Assembly: GCF_003946165.1 (NCBI RefSeq)
Contig: NZ_RHOI01000008.1
Location: 1 to 64,000, forward strand
Source: Lacticaseibacillus baoqingensis
GTDB taxonomy: Bacteria; Bacillota; Bacilli; Lactobacillales; Lactobacillaceae
Length of the DNA stretch: 64,000 bases
Direction: 5' to 3'
This document shows, one piece after another, positions 17,501 to 27,546 of this stretch. Numbering within the stretch: the first letter of the stretch is position 1; every line of letters starts with the position of its first letter. Made by a program: the position numbers and the translations under genes. The notes beneath the pieces are model-generated. The model did no database searches. It was not told where the DNA came from and worked only from the letters and a program-made list of their open reading frames with translations.

Positions 17501-18514
17501 TCACTTGTCTACGCTTGTGTGGCCCTTTGTCGCGGCAAAATAAGCTTGCACCTTGCCAACCGTATCATTGGCCAGCATTTCACGGATCTGGCGGATCGTA
17601 TAATACACCGCATCCGCATCCGCACCGCCATGCGCTTTGATCACCGGTGCTTTAAGGCCTAACAAGACGGCCCCGCCATAACTGGAAACGTCAAAGGTGC
17701 TGGCAATGTTTTTGATCCCGTCTTTGAGCAATAAACCGCCGAGCTTGCCTTTAAAGCCGCTATCCATGATGGCACTTTTGACCAGCTTCAAGATCGTCTT
17801 AGCGGTGCCTTCTGTGGCTTTTAACGCCGCATTGCCCGTAAAGCCATCGGTGACCACCACATCGGCCACCCCTTGCAATAATTTATCTGACTCGATATTG
17901 CCAATGAAGTTGAGTCCTTCCAGTTGGCTCAGCAACTGATAGGTTTCTTGATGCAAGCTGTCGCCTTTGTTCGGCTCGGTCCCATTGTTCAACAAGGCCA
18001 CTCGCGGTTGGCGCAACCCGCGCAGATCCCGCGCATAAAAGTCACCCATCACCGCATAATTGACCAGCTGTTGCGGCTTGCCTTCCGCATTGGCACCAAC
18101 ATCAAGCATCACAAAACCGTGCCCATCGGTAGTCGGCAAAGTCGGCATCAACCCTGGCCGATCGATGCCTGGAATCCGGCCAACGATAAACAGCCCGGCG
18201 GCCAACAAAGCACCGGTCGACCCTAAGGAAAAAACCGCATCTGCGGTTTGATTTTTCACGGCTTGTGCCGCTAAGACCATCGACGCTTGTTTCTTGCGGC
18301 GAACCGCTTTGACCGGTTCATCATCACCATTGATCTTTTCTGTGGTGTGCACGATCGTCAATCGCGTCATATCTTTGATCAATGGGGTCAGTTGGGCTTC
18401 ATCGCCATACAACGTGAATTCAAGCTCTGAAAATTCGTCCCGCGCGCGTTGGACCCCTGCCAAAACGACTTGCGGCGCGTTGTCGCCACCCATTGCATCC
18501 ACTGCGATTTTCAT
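17501..18514 (-). CDS. plsX: Phosphate acyltransferase PlsX
   Basis: PlsX converts acyl-ACP to acyl-phosphate, the donor for PlsY in phosphatidic acid synthesis. The 337-residue protein starts with [13 protein letters not shown] and contains [14 protein letters not shown] and [19 protein letters not shown] (about 175-193), all family hallmarks. AGGAGG precedes the ATG. It lies between recG and acpP, as in many Firmicutes; fakA, also in fatty acid use, is nearby. Confidence 0.96.
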   Translation of the reverse strand: MKIAVDAMGGDNAPQVVLAGVQRARDEFSELEFTLYGDEAQLTPLIKDMTRLTIVHTTEKINGDDEPVKAVRRKKQASMVLAAQAVKNQTADAVFSLGSTGALLAAGLFIVGRIPGIDRPGLMPTLPTTDGHGFVMLDVGANAEGKPQQLVNYAVMGDFYARDLRGLRQPRVALLNNGTEPNKGDSLHQETYQLLSQLEGLNFIGNIESDKLLQGVADVVVTDGFTGNAALKATEGTAKTILKLVKSAIMDSGFKGKLGGLLLKDGIKNIASTFDVSSYGGAVLLGLKAPVIKAHGGADADAVYYTIRQIREMLANDTVGKVQAYFAATKGHTSVDK

Positions 18515-18526
18515 CGAATCATCCTC

Positions 18527-20566
18527 CTAATCTAAGCTGCCAAGTGACTGTTGCTGACGGGCCAGCCATGCTCGTAATGGAGCAAATTCTGCGGCACTCA
18601 ATGTTTGATCCGCCTGAAAAAGCGCGGCTGCCGACTGTTGTGCGGCTTGCAAGGTCGCAAAATCAGTCACAGGATCGGCCACCCGAAATTCCGGCAAGCC
18701 GCTTTGTTTATCACCAAAAATGTCTCCGGACCCGCGTAATTCTAAGTCCTTTTCTGCCAACTTGAACCCGTCATTGGTCGTGACCATCGTTTGCATGCGT
18801 TCCACACCCATTTCATTTTTGGGGTCGGCCACCAAGATACAATACGCTGCCGCTTGCCCGCGGCCGACACGCCCGCGCAACTGGTGCAGCTGCGCTAACC
18901 CAAACCGGTCCGCATCCATGATCAACATGACTGTGGCATTAGGGACATCCACGCCGACTTCCACCACCGTCGTTGACACTAAGATGCGTGTTTCTCCGGC
19001 GTCAAATGCCCGCATGATCGCCTCTTTTTCATCAGGCTTCATCTGCCCATGCAACAAAGCCACTGTTGCTTCTTGGCCAAATGTCGCTTGCATATCGGCG
19101 TATAACTGTTCAGCATTTTGTAAGTCGATCTTCTCTGATTCGGCAATCAACGGCGTGATCGCAAAAACCTGATGGCCGGCCGCCAATTCCGCATGGATCC
19201 GTTTGAATGCGCCACTTAATTGATTGCGCCGCACCCACGTGGTGGTGATTGGCTGTCGGCCGGCTGGCAATTCGTCAATGGTGGAAACATCCATTTCGCC
19301 ATATGTCGTGATTGCCAAAGTCCGCGGGATCGGGGTCGCCGTCATGGCCAAAAGATCCGGCTTGAGCCCTTTTTCCTGGATGATCTTACGCTGTTGCACC
19401 CCGAAGCGATGCTGCTCATCGATGATCGCCAACCCCAGCGCCGCAAAGTCGACGCCTTTTTGGATCAAGGCATGCGTGCCGATGACGATATCGATTGCCC
19501 CACTGGCCAGCCCTGCAAGTGTTTCGCGGCGCGCTTTAGTCGGCGTCGACCCAGTCAATAAGGCGATTTGCACGGGAAAATCGGCGAACGTTTTGGTCAG
19601 CTTGGCGTAATGCTGTTCTGCCAAGACCTCTGTTGGCACCATCAGCGCCGCTTGATAGCGCGCCGTCACTGCAGCATACATCACGATTGCCGCAACGATC
19701 GTCTTGCCTGAGCCGACGTCGCCTTGTAATAGGCGATTCATATGATGCGGTGAGCGCATATCCGCACAGATCTCATTGACCACCCGTTTTTGCGCGGCTG
19801 TCAAGGCAAACGGCAAGGTGCTGATCAACGCCCGCAGCTGCTGATTATCAAAAGGGATCGCCAGCCCATTTTGCGTGGCATCATTATCCAATCTTAACGC
19901 TTGGATCTGACACTCAAATAAGAAAAATTCGCGGAAAATTGCAGAACGACGTGCCGCATGGGCCTCTTGTCCCGATTTGGGCCAATGCATCCCATGAATG
20001 ATCTGCTGATCCGTTAATAATTTGTACCGCTGTCGCAAGCCTGCCGGCACAATTTCTGGGATCTGTTGACCTTCGCGAGCGTATGCTTCCTTCACCAGAT
20101 CGGCGATGGTTTTTTGGCGAATATTTTTGTTGGCCGGATACACCCCTGCCAAAGATGGCTCATCAGCAGTTTGGGTGGCTAACACCTTCATTCCCGTCAT
20201 CGTCTTGCGCTTGGCATCCCATTTGCCATAAATCGCCGCTTCAACGCCTTGGCTAAATTTATCTTTGAGCCAAGGTTGATTGAAAAACGTCACCATAACG
20301 ACCATATTGTCGATTTGCAACCGCACGTTCAACCGATTTTTTCGCGGGCCAAAGCGCGTGACCACCGGATCAGCCACGACAATGCCTTTGACAGTCAACT
20401 TTTCTTGATCGGCAGCCGTCGCCAAATCTTTGACTTGCAGATCGGCATAGCGAAACGGAAAATAAAACAACAAATCACCGATCGTGTTTAATCCGAGGCT
20501 AGCCAAAGCCGCCTGGCGTTTGGGGCCGACACCAGATAACACCGACACTGGATCAGTTAATGCCAT
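18527..20566 (-). CDS. recG: ATP-dependent DNA helicase RecG
   Basis: RecG reverses stalled replication forks and branch-migrates Holliday junctions. The 679-residue protein begins with the wedge domain (VLSGVGPKRQAALASLG) and an OB fold, then motor domains with Walker A QGDVGSGKTIVA (about 284-295), the DEQH box (AIIDEQHRFG) and motif VI (QLHQLRGRVGRG). The length is typical. It is followed by plsX after 12 bp. Confidence 0.97.
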   Translation of the reverse strand: MALTDPVSVLSGVGPKRQAALASLGLNTIGDLLFYFPFRYADLQVKDLATAADQEKLTVKGIVVADPVVTRFGPRKNRLNVRLQIDNMVVMVTFFNQPWLKDKFSQGVEAAIYGKWDAKRKTMTGMKVLATQTADEPSLAGVYPANKNIRQKTIADLVKEAYAREGQQIPEIVPAGLRQRYKLLTDQQIIHGMHWPKSGQEAHAARRSAIFREFFLFECQIQALRLDNDATQNGLAIPFDNQQLRALISTLPFALTAAQKRVVNEICADMRSPHHMNRLLQGDVGSGKTIVAAIVMYAAVTARYQAALMVPTEVLAEQHYAKLTKTFADFPVQIALLTGSTPTKARRETLAGLASGAIDIVIGTHALIQKGVDFAALGLAIIDEQHRFGVQQRKIIQEKGLKPDLLAMTATPIPRTLAITTYGEMDVSTIDELPAGRQPITTTWVRRNQLSGAFKRIHAELAAGHQVFAITPLIAESEKIDLQNAEQLYADMQATFGQEATVALLHGQMKPDEKEAIMRAFDAGETRILVSTTVVEVGVDVPNATVMLIMDADRFGLAQLHQLRGRVGRGQAAAYCILVADPKNEMGVERMQTMVTTNDGFKLAEKDLELRGSGDIFGDKQSGLPEFRVADPVTDFATLQAAQQSAAALFQADQTLSAAEFAPLRAWLARQQQSLGSLD

Positions 20567-20652
20567 GCCTTCACCTCCAACCCATTCCCTCTACCCGCTC
20601 ACATCCCAGCCAAATGACATGGACCAGCCCTCAAAGTGCCACCATTTCAGCG

Positions 20653-20692
20653 CAAAACAAGAGGACGAGTCGAATACTGGCTCGCCCTCTTG
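20653..20692 (-). terminator. Terminator after the fakA-like gene
   Basis: CAAGAGGACGAG (20658-20669) pairs with CTCGCCCTCTTG (20681-20692) with one mismatch; the minus strand continues TTTTG. Confidence 0.75.
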
Positions 20693-20700
20693 CTGGCACG

Positions 20701-22371
20701 TTATTCGACTGACACCAAATATGGATAGACGGGCTGATCACCTTGATGCACTTCCACTTCTAAGTCATCATCAAGCGCTAAGATCTTAGCTTCGATCGTT
20801 TCTGCTTCGGATTTAGTCCCATCCGCACCAACAATCAGGGTCACGATCTCAGAATCATCATCCAACATCGCTTTGACCATTTTAACAGTGGCCTGCACGC
20901 GATTGGTATCGGTGACCTTGATGGCCCCGTCAATGATCCCCATCCAGTCATCGGTATGGATCACCAGGCCATCAATGGTGGTATCGCGAATGGCTTGCGT
21001 CACACTGCCAGAAACCACATTGGTCAACTCAGCAGTCATCGCCGCTTGATTGTCACTCAGCGACGCTTCTGGATTATAGCCTAACATCGCGGTCAAACCT
21101 TGGTTGATCGTCTTGGTTTTGACCAAAGCAACGGCCACATCAGCGGCTTTGGCCGCTTCTTGTGCCGCCATGAAAATATTGGAGTTGTTTGGCAAAACAA
21201 TGACATTTTTCGCATGGGCTTGGGCGATGGCTTCTAAGATGTCATTCGTCGACGGGTTCATCGTTTGGCCGCCATTTAAGACGTAAGTGACCCCTAAGCT
21301 CTTGAACAACTCTGCTAACCCGTCACCGGCAGCGATCGCCACGACGCCAAAATCAGCCAATGGCTGCGGTTTGGCTTCTTCTGCCGCTTCGCGTTCAATA
21401 ATGCTTTCGTGCTGCAAGCGCATGTTGTCCACTTTGATCTTGGCTAATGCCCCGAACTGCTGGCCATATTTGAATACGGTTCCAGGATGCTCCGTGTGCA
21501 CATGCACCTTGACGACTTCATCATCTGCGACCACTAAAGTCGAATCCCCTAATTCATTCAAGTAATTTCGGAATGGTTCGTAATCAAAAGCCTTCTTAGG
21601 CCCATCGCCGACCCCTAATTCCACCATCATCTCGGTGCAATAACCGTAAACGATATCATCAGGATTCAGCTTGGTTTGGGCACCTTGATGATGGGTGGCA
21701 TTGACCATTTCATTCATTTCCGCTTCATCGGGAACATAAAGATCATCTTCGGCTTCACCGTTGAGGCCTTCTAAGAACCCTTCGTAAATAAAGCACAGTC
21801 CTTGCCCACCAGAATCGACCACGCCAACTTCTTTTAACACGGGTAATAGATCTGGCGTCTTGGCTAATGCGCGCTTGGCGGCTTTAACCACTGCTGCCAT
21901 CACGACGGTGGTGTCTTGCGTATCATTAGCCGCTTTCAGCCCGGCTTTAGCGCCTTCACGCGCAACCGTTAAAATCGTGCCTTCAACAGGCTTCATCACC
22001 GCTTTATACGCTGTTTCGACTCCGCTGGCGAACGCATCAGCTAAATCTTGCGCTGATAAGGCCGCTTTAGCTTCAACACTTTTGGCAAAGCCACGGAATA
22101 ACTGCGATGAAATAACGCCGGAATTGCCGCGTGCTCCCATCAATAGGCCTTTGCCCAACTTCTTAGCCAACTCACCAACATGATCGGCGTCACTTTCTAA
22201 AACGGCTTTAGCGCCTGTTTGAAACGTCAAGTTCATGTTGGTGCCGGTGTCTCCATCAGGAACTGGAAACACGTTCAATGAATTGACGAATTCCGCATTT
22301 TTAGCGATCCGGTGTGCTGCCACGCGAATCATCTCTTGGAACTTCGTCGCATTAATTTCTGTCACTTCCAC
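20701..22371 (-). CDS. fakA: Fatty acid kinase FakA-like (DAK domain protein)
   Basis: A 556-residue protein of the YloV/FakA family. FakA phosphorylates fatty acids bound to FakB (DegV) proteins, feeding them to PlsX/PlsY. The N-terminal DhaL-like domain carries NVFPVPDGDTGTNMNLTF (about 34-51), with the aspartates that bind Mg-ATP, then MGARGNSGVISSQ. A middle and a C-terminal domain follow (VLPNNSNIFMAA). I chose the GTG at 22371 because GAGGAGG lies eight bases upstream; a longer frame upstream spans that site. It is preceded by an asp23 gene, the usual yloU-yloV pair. Confidence 0.92.
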   Translation of the reverse strand: MEVTEINATKFQEMIRVAAHRIAKNAEFVNSLNVFPVPDGDTGTNMNLTFQTGAKAVLESDADHVGELAKKLGKGLLMGARGNSGVISSQLFRGFAKSVEAKAALSAQDLADAFASGVETAYKAVMKPVEGTILTVAREGAKAGLKAANDTQDTTVVMAAVVKAAKRALAKTPDLLPVLKEVGVVDSGGQGLCFIYEGFLEGLNGEAEDDLYVPDEAEMNEMVNATHHQGAQTKLNPDDIVYGYCTEMMVELGVGDGPKKAFDYEPFRNYLNELGDSTLVVADDEVVKVHVHTEHPGTVFKYGQQFGALAKIKVDNMRLQHESIIEREAAEEAKPQPLADFGVVAIAAGDGLAELFKSLGVTYVLNGGQTMNPSTNDILEAIAQAHAKNVIVLPNNSNIFMAAQEAAKAADVAVALVKTKTINQGLTAMLGYNPEASLSDNQAAMTAELTNVVSGSVTQAIRDTTIDGLVIHTDDWMGIIDGAIKVTDTNRVQATVKMVKAMLDDDSEIVTLIVGADGTKSEAETIEAKILALDDDLEVEVHQGDQPVYPYLVSVE

Positions 22372-22429
22372 TAACAAATCCTCCTCGGCAAACGCCATGC
22401 GTTAGCCAAAAAATTCCGGTCCTAGTTGC

Positions 22430-22792
22430 TTAATCCCCTAAGACGCGCACGCCTTGCACGATCACGGTCACTTCGTTGGCTGTGACGCCGAGCATCGTTT
22501 CCAAGTTGTATTTGACTTTATCTTGCACATTACGGCAAACTTCTGAGATCTTGGTGCCATAGCCGACAACAATGTTGACTTCCACCGTCACACCATTTTC
22601 TTGTTGTCGCACCACGACGCCGCGCGCATAATTTTCACGCTTTAAGATGTCGTTTAGGTTATCACGGATCTGGTTTCTGCTAGCCATGCCGACGATCCCA
22701 TAAATATCCGTTGCCGCGCCGCCAACAACCGTGGCAATCACGTTATTAGAAATGTCGATGGTCCCATATTTGGTCTTGATTTTGACCGCCAT
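22430..22792 (-). CDS. yloU: Asp23/Gls24 family protein (YloU)
   Basis: A 120-residue Asp23-domain protein beginning MAVKIKTKYGTIDISNNVIATVVGG-type sequence, with the family core GVTVEVNIVVGYGTKISEV (about 68-86). Asp23 proteins coat the cytosolic membrane face in staphylococci or respond to envelope stress; the role of YloU itself is unclear. AGGAGG precedes the ATG. A second Asp23 paralogue lies at 43296-43730. Confidence 0.93.
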   Translation of the reverse strand: MAVKIKTKYGTIDISNNVIATVVGGAATDIYGIVGMASRNQIRDNLNDILKRENYARGVVVRQQENGVTVEVNIVVGYGTKISEVCRNVQDKVKYNLETMLGVTANEVTVIVQGVRVLGD

Positions 22793-22963
22793 GTTCTAAC
22801 CTCCTATTCGCTCATCACCAGGACAAGCCGTGCCCCACGCGACGCACAAAATGCCCGTCGCAAATTATGGTAGCATTTCCCAATAAGTTTAGCATAGGCC
22901 ATAAAGTTTTGAAAGCAAGCCCCTGTTTATCCCCTGTCAAGTAATTTTCCTTTGCAAAACATC

Positions 22964-22992
22964 TTGCAAACACCGGCGCTTTATGATAAGTT
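22964..22992 (+). promoter_or_regulatory. Probable rpmB promoter
   Basis: TTGCAA (22964-22969), 17-base spacer, TAAGTT (22987-22992). A competing -10 TATGAT lies at 22982-22987. It faces away from the asp23 gene; the roughly 250 bp between asp23 and rpmB contain no other feature I can support. Confidence 0.45.
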
Positions 22993-23041
22993 GGTCTAGT
23001 GAAAAATTCGCAGATGGCGAATAAGCAAGGAGGTCAGCATT

Positions 23042-23227
23042 TTGGCAAAAGACGTAATCACCGGGCGCCACACCGTGTTTGGCAACAAGCGTTCCCACGC
23101 TTTGAACTCCAGCCGGCGCGCTTGGAAAGCAAATCTCCAAAAGGTTCGCATTTTAGTTGATGGTAAGCCAAAGCGCGTTTGGGTTTCCGCTCGCGCACTG
23201 AAATCAGGTAAAGTGACCCGGGTCTAA
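23042..23227 (+). CDS. rpmB: 50S ribosomal protein L28
   Basis: A 61-residue protein with the L28 signature: [20 protein letters not shown] near the start and [20 protein letters not shown] near the end. The start codon is TTG at 23042 with AAGGAGG upstream. It is one of few plus-strand genes and is monocistronic, with its own promoter and a strong terminator; it lies divergent from yloU as in other Bacilli. Confidence 0.96.
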   Translation: MAKDVITGRHTVFGNKRSHALNSSRRAWKANLQKVRILVDGKPKRVWVSARALKSGKVTRV

Positions 23228-23237
23228 TTCCGGAGAC

Positions 23238-23269
23238 AAAAACACCGCTCATATGAGCGGTGTTTTTTT
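23238..23269. terminator. rpmB/thiN bidirectional terminator
   Basis: ACACCGCTCAT pairs with ATGAGCGGTGT (perfect 11-bp stem, 23242-23263), with A- and T-runs on both sides. Confidence 0.9.
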
Positions 23270-23291
23270 GTCCAAAGCGGCATTTGCGTCG

Positions 23292-23960
23292 TCAATTATC
23301 GGTTTTTTGGCCCACGCGATCGCGACTATAGATCACGGCGACGACGCCTGCTTGCCATGTGATCGTCACCGGCTGAGAATCGCTAAACTCATTTGAAGCC
23401 CAGGAAAATGGCGTTTGACTGGACCAATCCTGTAAAAGGTATTTGGCCCCTTGGATCGTTAACGCGGTGATCGCCGTTAAGGGGACGATCCCCAAATACG
23501 GATAAGCGCGATCAGCCAAGAGCGTATACGTCCCGGCTTGAAAAAAACGGACCCAGTTTTGTCCATCGCGCAAATCGATTTGATTGGTATAATCCGCAAA
23601 TCGCGGCTGTGTCGGCAAAAACAAATTGGCTAACAAATGATCCAACCGCCCGCCGGTCGCCCCGACCAGCGTTACTTGGGTGGCATGATATTGGGTAAAT
23701 GCCAGCCGCACCGCCATTTCTGTGTCGGTTTCATCTTTTTGCGCTGGTGCGGTATGCAGCACAGGAACCTGTTGGGCCACATCGGCGCGTTCAATGGCCG
23801 TCAAGGAATCAAAATCCCCCACCGCAAATCTAGGGGTGATCCCGGCTTGTAATAGATGCAGCGTCCCGCGATCGACTCCACCCCAAATTCCAGGCATTTG
23901 CGGCCACGCTTCAGGATATAACGCCTGTGGCCCGCCGACCAGCAAATTGATGTGGGTCAT
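23292..23960 (-). CDS. thiN: Thiamine diphosphokinase
   Basis: ThiN transfers pyrophosphate from ATP to thiamine to make the cofactor TPP. The 222-residue protein shows GVDRGTLHLLQAGITPRFAVGDFDS (split as GVDRGT, AVGDFDS; about 28-52), the KDETDTEMAV motif (about 74-83) and GATGGRLDHLLAN (about 99-111). It overlaps the end of rpe by four bases (ATGA), which fits translational coupling and closes the long operon from coaBC. Confidence 0.95.
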   Translation of the reverse strand: MTHINLLVGGPQALYPEAWPQMPGIWGGVDRGTLHLLQAGITPRFAVGDFDSLTAIERADVAQQVPVLHTAPAQKDETDTEMAVRLAFTQYHATQVTLVGATGGRLDHLLANLFLPTQPRFADYTNQIDLRDGQNWVRFFQAGTYTLLADRAYPYLGIVPLTAITALTIQGAKYLLQDWSSQTPFSWASNEFSDSQPVTITWQAGVVAVIYSRDRVGQKTDN

Positions 23961-24607
23961 TTGGCAAACGCCCGCAAAGTCTCAAGCTGATGTGCCGGTG
24001 CACCGTTGAAGACATAAGAACCCGCAACGGCAATATCGGCACCTGCTTTGGCAACGGTGGCAATCGTGTGGTCATTGACCCCGCCGTCGACTTCGATTTC
24101 AAAGTGTAAGCCCAATTGCTTGCGCACCGTAACCAGCCGCGCGACTTTTTCAGCCATTGCCGGAAGAAATGGCTGGCCGCCAAAACCAGGATTGACGGTC
24201 ATGATCAAGACTTGATCTAATATCGGCAAGAGCTCTTCCAGCTGACTTAACGGGGTCCCCGGGTTGACGACGACGCCAGCTTTGACCCCGGCGGCTTTTA
24301 TGAGTTGCACCGCATGGAAAATATGCGCCGTCGCTTCCACATGGATCAACAGCGTATCCGCCCCTGCAGTGGCAAATGGCGTGATCCACGCTTGCGGATC
24401 TGCTACCATCAAATGCACATCCAACGGCAAGCTGGTAATCGGACGCAAGGCTGCCACCATGCCGGGGCCAAAAGTCAGATTAGGAACGAAATGCCCATCC
24501 ATAATATCCACGTGCAACAGATCTGCACCGGCTTGTTCCACCACTTGAACATCCCGCTGTAAATTGGCAAAATCCGCGCTTAAGATTGAAGGTGCAAGTT
24601 TCATCAT
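23957..24607 (-). CDS. rpe: Ribulose-phosphate 3-epimerase
   Basis: Rpe interconverts ribulose-5-phosphate and xylulose-5-phosphate in the pentose phosphate and phosphoketolase pathways. The 216-residue TIM barrel shows LAPSILSADFANL, HVDIMDGHFVPN (metal-binding His and Asp), VHLMV, and MTVNPGFGGQPF, EVDGGVN near the C-terminus. GGAGG precedes tandem ATGs. It follows rsgA by 12 bp. Confidence 0.97.
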   Translation of the reverse strand: MMKLAPSILSADFANLQRDVQVVEQAGADLLHVDIMDGHFVPNLTFGPGMVAALRPITSLPLDVHLMVADPQAWITPFATAGADTLLIHVEATAHIFHAVQLIKAAGVKAGVVVNPGTPLSQLEELLPILDQVLIMTVNPGFGGQPFLPAMAEKVARLVTVRKQLGLHFEIEVDGGVNDHTIATVAKAGADIAVAGSYVFNGAPAHQLETLRAFAK

Positions 24608-24619
24608 TTTTCCTCCTAG

Positions 24620-25537
24620 TTAACCCTTAGTTGATTTGCGGTAAGTCGGCCGTTGGCCAGCTAATTCCGCATGAAATTGAACGTAGTCGTTGTACCGGCT
24701 GGCCATCACGGTTTGTGCCGCTAAAGCTGCTTTCACCGCGCAGTTTGGCTCATTGATGTGCTGACAGCCGCGAAACTTACAATTTGGTGCCAACGCCGCA
24801 AATTCCGGAAAGCGATCACGCAAGGTCTCTAGCGACACATCGAGCAACCCCAGTGACGAAAAGCCGGGGGTGTCAGCGACCAAACCGTCAGCAGCTGGAA
24901 ATAATTCAGTCGTTCGCGTCGTGTGGCGGCCGCGATTCAAGGCTTTTGAGATTTCGCCTGTCGCCAGCGTCAATCCAGGGACCAAATGATTGATCAGCGT
25001 TGACTTGCCTGCCCCGGTTTGTCCGGTAAAAATCGTCAACTGGTCTTTAAACGTTGCCCGCACCGCAGCCAATGTGGGTTCAGCAAATGGCGGTGTGCTC
25101 ATAAAACTGCGGTAGCCGATCGCGTTATATCCAGCCAGCGCTTGTTTGATCTCCGCCAGCCGCGCAGCTGATACCAGATCCGTTTTGGTCAAATAGATCA
25201 CCGCGCGGATCGCTTTGCCTTCTAAATAGACCAAGAAGCGGTCTAACAGATTCAAAGAAAAATCCGGCTCAGCGGCAGCCACCACCAAGATCGCTTGATC
25301 AATATTGGCCACCGGCGGACGCACCAAAGCATTGCGCCGGGAGCGCACGCCGAGCAAGTAGCCGCCTGCCGCCGGTGTCGCGCCTGGGGTGAATTCCGCC
25401 CAATCGCCCACTAAGGGGGTCATCTTTTGCTGGCGCATCTTGCCGCGCCCGCGCGTGCGATACACGCCGGTAGCGGTTTGCACGTCATAAAACCCGCTGA
25501 TCTGGCGGATGATTCGCCCAACTTGGGTCTCACTCAT
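24620..25537 (-). CDS. rsgA: Ribosome small subunit GTPase RsgA
   Basis: RsgA (YloQ) checks the 30S decoding centre during late assembly. The 305-residue protein has an N-terminal OB fold, a circularly permuted GTPase with order G4 (YLTKTDLV), G1 (GQTGAGKSTLIN) and G3 (DTPGFSS), and a C-terminal zinc site (CKFRGCQH then NC). It follows prkC directly, the conserved prpC-prkC-rsgA-rpe-thiN order. Confidence 0.97.
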   Translation of the reverse strand: MSETQVGRIIRQISGFYDVQTATGVYRTRGRGKMRQQKMTPLVGDWAEFTPGATPAAGGYLLGVRSRRNALVRPPVANIDQAILVVAAAEPDFSLNLLDRFLVYLEGKAIRAVIYLTKTDLVSAARLAEIKQALAGYNAIGYRSFMSTPPFAEPTLAAVRATFKDQLTIFTGQTGAGKSTLINHLVPGLTLATGEISKALNRGRHTTRTTELFPAADGLVADTPGFSSLGLLDVSLETLRDRFPEFAALAPNCKFRGCQHINEPNCAVKAALAAQTVMASRYNDYVQFHAELAGQRPTYRKSTKG

Positions 25538-25557
25538 ATTGTCACTCCTTCTTCGCG

Positions 25558-27546
25558 TTAGTGGTTGCTGCTGGCGCTGCTGCTGCTGGCACTGCTGCTG
25601 GCGGCAGCAGGACCGCTGGAAACGACGATAGTCACGGCATCGCCGCTTTTGGCATTACTATTGCCGCTTGGGGTTTGACTGATCACGGTACCTGCAGGCA
25701 CTGATTGTGAGCCTTGAGTGACCACTTGTGGTGACAGTCCGGCAGCATTCAAAGCCCCTTCAGCCGCAGATTGCGCTTGTCCGACCACATCCGGAACCGT
25801 CAACCCGGCGCTTTCATGGTCAGCCCCGGAATCAGAATCGGCATCCGGTTGGCTGCTGCTGCTTTGCGGTTGATCACCTTTAGACAACACCACGGCCACC
25901 GTGTCGCCGCGACTCACTTGAGTGCCGGCTTGCGGGCTTTGGCTGATGATCTCACCGCTAGCAACGCTATTGGAATATGCATCCGTGACGGTGATCGTCA
26001 AGCCCACTTCATTGGCATAAGTTTGCGCCCACACCAAACTGGTCCCGACTAAATTCTGTAGCGAAAAAGTGCTGGTGCCGCTGGAAACGGTGAAGATGAT
26101 CGTCGTATCCATCGGGACCACTTTTTTGCCTTTAGCCACATCTTGCTTCAAAATCTTCCCTTTAGCAACCGTTTCACTGGAGGTTTTCACCGAACGCACC
26201 GTGAACCCTTTCTTACGCAGGTCTTTGGCCACGTCGGCATAAGGCTCTCCGGTGTAATCTGCCATGGTAAAGCGTTTGGGCCCGCGGCTCAACGTCACCG
26301 CCACTTGGCTGCCAGACTTCACGCTGGTATCGCGCCTGGGATCGCTGGCAATGATGCGGCTTTTGGCCACTGAATCTGAATAGGCTTGCGAGACTTTACC
26401 AAGTTTGAGATCGGCGTTTTTTAATGCTGTGGTGGCTTGGGCGGTGCTCATCCCCCGCAAATCAGGGATCTGCACATCGGCTTTCCCCCCAGAAAATGCC
26501 AACACCAACGCAATGACGATCAAGCCGGCAGCAATAGCCGCCGCAATAAACGGCCAGCGTTTCTTCAAGCCAGCCAAGCGTTGCGGCTTTTTAGTTTGGT
26601 CTGAACTGACAGCTTGAGCTTGAGCCGGTGCTACTTTTGCTGCATCCGCTGACAGATTCGGTAAGATCTTGGTTTCATCCAGATCATCGCCAGTCGGCTC
26701 GAACTTTGGCTCATGTGCCCGCTTAGCCGACAAGGCGGTTTTAAGATCACTGTTCATGGCATCTGCAGACGTATACCGTTCTGCCGGATCCTTCGTGGTA
26801 GCCTTTAAGACCACATTTTCTAACGCTTGCGGGATCCGCGGATCAAAATCGCGCACCGACGGCATTGCTTCTTGGAAATGTTTCAATGCGATGGATACCG
26901 CAGAATCCCCTTCAAATGGTACTGTCCCGGTCAACATCTCAAATAAAATGATCCCTAAAGCATAAATATCACTTTGCCTCGTGGGCATGCCGCCGCGGGC
27001 TTGTTCAGGCGACAAGTAATGCACTGAGCCTAACAGCGAATTGGTTTGGGTCATCGAATTATCAGATAATGCCACGGCAATGCCGAAATCTGAGATTTTC
27101 GCATTGCCGTCGCGATCGATCAAAATATTTTGCGGTTTGAGATCGCGGTGGATGATGTGATGATCATGCGCGACTTGGACGGCACTCAAGATCTGCCCCA
27201 TGATCTCAATCACCCGCTGGTAAGGAATGGGAAAGTGCTCCACGATATATTTTTTCAGATCGCTGCCGGGCACATATTCCATCACTAAGTATTGTTGCCC
27301 ATGACTTTCGCCGACATCGTAAATTGAAACGATGTTTGGATGCACTAATTCACTGGTCGCCATGGCTTCGCGTTGAAAGCGTCTGGCGGCATCTGGATCG
27401 TTTTGCAGATCTAAGCGCAGGACTTTTACCGCCACATCGCGATCCAAAATCAAATCGTGCGCCAAATAAACGTTGGCCATTCCCCCTTCACCAAGGGTCT
27501 GCTTTAATTGATAGCGCTCATTAAGGGTAAAACCTGGCTCGATCAA
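25558..27546 (-). CDS. prkC: PASTA-domain Ser/Thr protein kinase
   Basis: A membrane-bound Hanks-type kinase that reads cell wall fragments and controls growth and division. The 662-residue protein has a kinase domain (GEGGMANVYLA near 18, HRDLKPQN near 131, DFG, SPEQARG), a juxtamembrane region, one membrane helix (about 333-355, IAAAIAAGLIVIALVL) and four extracellular PASTA repeats (starting near 362, 430, 498 and 580), ending in a Ser/Ala-rich tail. I chose the TTG at 27546: GGAGGG lies seven bases upstream and TTGA overlaps the prpC stop. The longer frame from another TTG at 27561 would start at the ribosome binding site itself. Confidence 0.95.
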   Translation of the reverse strand: MIEPGFTLNERYQLKQTLGEGGMANVYLAHDLILDRDVAVKVLRLDLQNDPDAARRFQREAMATSELVHPNIVSIYDVGESHGQQYLVMEYVPGSDLKKYIVEHFPIPYQRVIEIMGQILSAVQVAHDHHIIHRDLKPQNILIDRDGNAKISDFGIAVALSDNSMTQTNSLLGSVHYLSPEQARGGMPTRQSDIYALGIILFEMLTGTVPFEGDSAVSIALKHFQEAMPSVRDFDPRIPQALENVVLKATTKDPAERYTSADAMNSDLKTALSAKRAHEPKFEPTGDDLDETKILPNLSADAAKVAPAQAQAVSSDQTKKPQRLAGLKKRWPFIAAAIAAGLIVIALVLAFSGGKADVQIPDLRGMSTAQATTALKNADLKLGKVSQAYSDSVAKSRIIASDPRRDTSVKSGSQVAVTLSRGPKRFTMADYTGEPYADVAKDLRKKGFTVRSVKTSSETVAKGKILKQDVAKGKKVVPMDTTIIFTVSSGTSTFSLQNLVGTSLVWAQTYANEVGLTITVTDAYSNSVASGEIISQSPQAGTQVSRGDTVAVVLSKGDQPQSSSSQPDADSDSGADHESAGLTVPDVVGQAQSAAEGALNAAGLSPQVVTQGSQSVPAGTVISQTPSGNSNAKSGDAVTIVVSSGPAAASSSASSSSASSNH